From JALUUH01 sp964636675 (GTDB lineage: Bacteria > Pseudomonadota > Gammaproteobacteria > S012-40), in NCBI GenBank assembly GCA_964636675.1, contig CAZWUO010000068.1, positions 1-16,057 on the forward strand: DNA of 16,057 nucleotides, written 5' to 3'. Below are positions 12,853 to 16,057 of this stretch, piece by piece. The translations under genes were made by a program, and so were the position numbers. The notes below the pieces were generated by a model. That model ran no database searches and was not told the DNA's origin. It was given only the letters and a program-made list of their open reading frames with translations. The stretch's first letter is position 1, and each line of letters starts with the position of its first letter.

Positions 12853-15207
12853 ATGAAAAACCTGGAACAAGCTTTTGGTTATTGGATACTCAAATACCGC
12901 TGGTTGATTATTATCCTCAGCATTTTCTTGGTATTTGCCGCGGCTTCAGGCGGCAAACACTTGAAATTCACTACCGATTATCGGGTATTCTTCAGTGCCG
13001 ACAACCCCGAGCTACTCGCCTTTGAGGCAGTCGAAAACACCTATACCAAAAACGACAACGTACTTTTTGTACTCACCCCAGACAATGGTGATGTGTTTGC
13101 CCCCGAGTCTTTACAAGCGATTGAATGGCTTACCGAGCAAGCGTGGCAAACCCCTTATTCGAATAGAGTTGATTCAATCTCTAACTTTCAACACAGTTGG
13201 GCGCAAGGAGATAATCTCGTCGTCGAAAACTTAATAAAGGATGCCTCCCGCTTAACCACCGATGAAATAGCCAAAATTAAACACATCGCACTGCATGAAC
13301 CACAACTCATTAACCGCAATATCTCACCCGACGCAAAGGTTGCCGGAGTCAATATTACGGTGCAACCACCACGTATTGATGAAACCCAAGAAACCCCCGA
13401 AATAGTGGCCTTTGTGCGCGAATTGCGTCAGCAATTCGAAAATAAATTCCCTTCCATAAAAATTCGCTTAACCGGAATGGTGTTAATGAATAACGCTTTC
13501 TCAGAAGCGTCAATGCTTGACATGCAAACCCTACTTCCGCTCAGCTTTGGCGTCATGTTGCTCAGCCTAGGGCTATTAATTAAAGGCTTCACAGGTACTT
13601 TTGCAAGCTTGAGCGTGATTGCATTGAGCATATCCGCAGCCATGGGTTTAGGTGGTTTTTTTGAGTTTCCACTGTCCCCTCCCTCAGCAAGTGCACCCAT
13701 TATCATTCTAACCATTGCCATTGCCAACTCGGTGCATATCCTCGTTGCAATCCTGCAACAAATGAGAAACGGCCTGCGCAAAAATGAGGCGATTATTGAG
13801 TCGCTGAGAATTAATTTGCAACCCGTCACATTAGCCAGTATCACCACTGCCATTGGTTTTTTAAGCATGAATTTTTCGGACGTGCCGCCATTTCAGCATT
13901 TGGGCAATTTTGTGGCGGCAGGCGTACTCATTTCACTCGTTTTGTCGCTGACTTTTTTGCCTGCGTTAATGTCCTTGTTATCGATTAAGGTAAAACCGCT
14001 CACCCAAGAGCATACAGACCCGTTCGCAAAACTTGGCGCTTTTATTGTCGCCAAACGCAAATTTTTCTTTTGGAGTTCCTTAGTTGTTATCGTCACGCTC
14101 ATTAGCTTTCTGCCACGGAATGAACTCAACGATGTGTTTGTGCATTATTTTGATGAAAGCGTGGACTTTAGAGCAGATACTGATTACACCACAAGCCACC
14201 TAACCGGTATTTACCACCTCTCTTATTCATTACAAGCCGCAGGAAAAGGAGCGATTAGCAATCCTGAGTTTTTACAAGAAGTCGATGCATTTGCCCAGTG
14301 GTATAAAGAACAGCCTGAAACAATTCATGTCAGTACCTACACGGATATTCTAAAACGACTGAATAAAAACATGCATGGGGATGACCCCGCTTGGTATACG
14401 CTGCCCGCTGAGAGAGAGCTCGCTGCACAGTATTTGCTGCTCTATGAAATGTCATTACCTTATGGTTTAGATTTAAATAATCAAATAAATATCGATAAAT
14501 CGGCTACTCGATTCGTCGCCACCTTGATCACTTTATCGTCTAATGACTTGCTTGCATTATCTGAACGCGCTGATCAATGGTTGCGCGAAAATACCCAACA
14601 TATCGTACAGGCTAAAGCTTCGGGGCCTTCGCTGATGTTCGCCAACATTGGCAAAAGAAACATCGAAAGTATGCTGCTAGGAACCACGGCAGCACTTTTA
14701 CTAATTTCGTGCATGCTCATTGTCGCCTTTCGCTCACTAAAAATAGGCTTGATAAGCTTAATCCCCAACTTAGTACCCGCTGCCATGGGGTTTGGATTAT
14801 GGGGATTATTAGTTGGCGAAGTCGGACTCGCACTCTCAGTAGTCAGCGGAATGACCTTAGGTATTGTGGTAGATGATACCGTCCATTTTCTGAGTAAATA
14901 CCTCCGTGCAAGACGCGAAAAAGCCTATGACGCAAGCGCTGCAGTACGTTATGCATTTACCATGGTGGGACGCCCACTCATGATAACGACCATCGTATTA
15001 GTACTCGGCTTTGCCGTCTTGATATTATCAAGTTTCAAACTTAATTCGGACATGGGTTTACTAACCGCAATGATCATTATCTTTGCTTTAGTGACGGACT
15101 TTCTTTTTTTGCCCACATTACTGATCAAACTTGAGGAAAAAGAGTATGCAAGGGAAAAGGCAAAAATGACTTCAGGTTTCGCGGCTCCCCCACATACACC
15201 GGTCTGA
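12853..15207 (+). CDS. RND/MMPL-superfamily exporter
   Basis: An inner-membrane proton-driven exporter of about 784 residues, of the 'predicted exporters of the RND superfamily' type (COG1033-like). It has two homologous halves: a first helix near the N-terminus, a periplasmic loop (starting FTTDYRVFFSADNPEL), a bundle of about five helices, then the same plan again. In the second half GIVVDDTVHFLSKYLRARRE has the Asp pair usual for proton relay. The matching place in the first half reads AIANSVHILVAILQQMR, with Asn where the second half has Asp. There is no membrane-fusion or outer-membrane partner gene, so it probably works alone; lipid-like or hydrophobic substrates are typical but unproven here. 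GGGA at 12842-12845 best fits the ATG at 12853; in-frame ATGs at 12850 and 12838 are alternatives. Likely regulated by the TetR gene downstream. Confidence 0.9.
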   Translation: MKNLEQAFGYWILKYRWLIIILSIFLVFAAASGGKHLKFTTDYRVFFSADNPELLAFEAVENTYTKNDNVLFVLTPDNGDVFAPESLQAIEWLTEQAWQTPYSNRVDSISNFQHSWAQGDNLVVENLIKDASRLTTDEIAKIKHIALHEPQLINRNISPDAKVAGVNITVQPPRIDETQETPEIVAFVRELRQQFENKFPSIKIRLTGMVLMNNAFSEASMLDMQTLLPLSFGVMLLSLGLLIKGFTGTFASLSVIALSISAAMGLGGFFEFPLSPPSASAPIIILTIAIANSVHILVAILQQMRNGLRKNEAIIESLRINLQPVTLASITTAIGFLSMNFSDVPPFQHLGNFVAAGVLISLVLSLTFLPALMSLLSIKVKPLTQEHTDPFAKLGAFIVAKRKFFFWSSLVVIVTLISFLPRNELNDVFVHYFDESVDFRADTDYTTSHLTGIYHLSYSLQAAGKGAISNPEFLQEVDAFAQWYKEQPETIHVSTYTDILKRLNKNMHGDDPAWYTLPAERELAAQYLLLYEMSLPYGLDLNNQINIDKSATRFVATLITLSSNDLLALSERADQWLRENTQHIVQAKASGPSLMFANIGKRNIESMLLGTTAALLLISCMLIVAFRSLKIGLISLIPNLVPAAMGFGLWGLLVGEVGLALSVVSGMTLGIVVDDTVHFLSKYLRARREKAYDASAAVRYAFTMVGRPLMITTIVLVLGFAVLILSSFKLNSDMGLLTAMIIIFALVTDFLFLPTLLIKLEEKEYAREKAKMTSGFAAPPHTPV

Positions 15208-15350
15208 GCTATTAGGTTTTCTGGATTGTTGCCGTTAGCTTGTTGGGATTCATTGCGCGTTCCTCCTTGGTAGTTGCGACCTGTATAAAAAAAGAGGAAA
15301 GCAATTCGAATAATTAAAGGTTTCCGCTCACTCATACGCAATAGTAAGTA

Positions 15351-15395
15351 AACAATGAATACTTTATTGATTATTTAAAACTTAGGTGCTTTAAT
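15351..15395 (+). promoter_or_regulatory. Promoter/operator module, copy 2 (upstream of tetR)
   Basis: The -35 is TTGATT (15367-15372), with a 17-bp spacer and an extended -10 TGCTTTAAT (15387-15395). The block 15351-15375 is 23/25 identical to copy 1 at 12415-12439. The RNA should start near 15402, about 55 nt before the TTG start of the regulator. The rest of the gap (15208-15350) shows no gene and no clear terminator for the exporter, so some read-through into tetR is possible. Autoregulation by TetR is inferred. Confidence 0.7.
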
Positions 15396-15457
15396 TCAGG
15401 ATGGATGAGATTATTCTGCCTATTTTTTTGTGAATCATTAAGTTAAGGAATATTAAC

Positions 15458-16048
15458 TTGAATCAAGAAACCGAAGTAATACGTAAAAAGATCGTCGAAG
15501 CGGCAGAGAACCGCTTTTTCACCTATGGTTTTGGCAAAACGACCATGGCTGAAATTGCCCAGGATTTAAATATGTCCGCCGCCAATCTTTATCGCTATTT
15601 TCAAAACAAACATGATATTGCGGGCTACTGCGCAGAAAGATGTATAAGTGCGCGCAACGAAAGTCTCAGAGCAGCCGTCAGGCAATCGCATTTATCTGCC
15701 GCTGAAAGATTGCATACATTTGCTTTAGGCGCATTTCACTACAATCTCGAAACCTCAAAAAACAACCCTAGAATTAATGAAATTGTTGGCATTGTATCAA
15801 GCCAAAAACCAGAACTGGTAAAAGAAAGCCTTGAGGCTCAAACCGCTTTGATTGCTGAAATTTTATCCCTAGGGAATGAAACGGGAGAATTTGAAATCGA
15901 CGATGTGATTGGCGTAGCACAAACTGTTTATGCCACTTTAGTTTTGTTCGATGTACCCACCTTTTTATCCTTATATTCGAAAGAGGTATTTGAAGAGAAG
16001 GCAGCCAAGGTGGTTAATTTGCTGTTAAAAGGTTTGGCAAAGCGCTAA
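15458..16048 (+). CDS. TetR/AcrR-family transcriptional regulator
   Basis: A 196-residue one-component repressor of normal TetR length. The N-terminal helix-turn-helix is classical: IVEAAENRFFTYGFGKTTMAEIA, then DLNMSAANLYRYFQNKHDI (residues about 12-55), where the Leu-Tyr-x-Tyr-Phe/His recognition end is typical. The rest is a helical ligand-binding and dimerisation domain with no recognisable ligand. The start is a TTG with AAGGAA at 15445-15450, 7 nt upstream; no in-frame ATG is better placed. It lies 250 bp downstream of the exporter, on the same strand, and both genes share the same promoter/operator module. It most likely represses both and is released by a compound the exporter carries, as with AcrR-type pairs; this is inference. 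Confidence 0.93.
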   Translation: MNQETEVIRKKIVEAAENRFFTYGFGKTTMAEIAQDLNMSAANLYRYFQNKHDIAGYCAERCISARNESLRAAVRQSHLSAAERLHTFALGAFHYNLETSKNNPRINEIVGIVSSQKPELVKESLEAQTALIAEILSLGNETGEFEIDDVIGVAQTVYATLVLFDVPTFLSLYSKEVFEEKAAKVVNLLLKGLAKR

Positions 16049-16057
16049 TTTTTTAAT

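Noticed and set aside
13428..13868. Minus-strand frame of 146 codons inside the exporter gene
   Set aside because: Mirror of the coding strand of a clear membrane transporter; no motif, no ribosome site.
14949..15341. Minus-strand frame of 130 codons overlapping the exporter 3' end
   Set aside because: About two thirds lie antisense to the strongly coding exporter gene and the product has no recognisable motif; the part in the gap has low complexity and no ribosome site.

Overview
This is an AT-leaning chromosomal window from a Gram-negative bacterium, most likely an environmental gammaproteobacterium. That placement is inferred from the gene types: TonB-system ExbB/ExbD, GlcDEF with the E. 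coli gene order, a PEP-CTERM surface protein, a PhoX-type periplasmic enzyme, and an RND/MMPL exporter with a TetR regulator. No rRNA, tRNA, CRISPR array, prophage or transposase gene was seen.

Layout. Positions 1-609 hold the tail of an exbB-like gene followed by exbD, an energy-transducing pair of the inner membrane. A 183-bp fold-back repeat that looks like a MITE follows. A membrane sensor histidine kinase without an adjacent response regulator reads leftward (914-2593). A 58-residue His/Cys-rich protein of unknown function has its own good promoter (2883-3059). A leftward PEP-CTERM protein (3296-3934) probably starts at a TTG codon. Then comes the leftward operon glcD-glcE-glcF (8028 down to 4130), which encodes the three-subunit glycolate oxidase.

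Reading rightward from the intergenic region upstream of glcD are a haloalkane-dehalogenase-like alpha/beta hydrolase (8386-9285), a secreted PhoX/DUF839 protein (9316-10920) and a 148-residue protein of an uncharacterised family (10999-11445). The ribosome-assembly GTPase gene rbgA/ylqF faces them (11469-12323).

The last quarter (12324-16057) is the most interesting part. An RND/MMPL exporter gene (12853-15207) and a downstream tetR-family gene (15458-16048) are each preceded by a nearly identical 45-bp promoter module. Both copies have the same -35 hexamer, a 17-bp spacer and an extended -10, and both carry the same AATGAATA-containing block just upstream. This suggests that the TetR protein controls both itself and the exporter. 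The exporter copy lies almost 400 nt upstream of its gene. Between them is a stretch with several inverted repeats that ends in a strong intrinsic terminator. Transcription from that promoter must therefore either make a short stand-alone RNA of roughly 315 nt or be attenuated before the exporter gene. This possible TetR-controlled small RNA or attenuator is the best candidate for something undescribed here.
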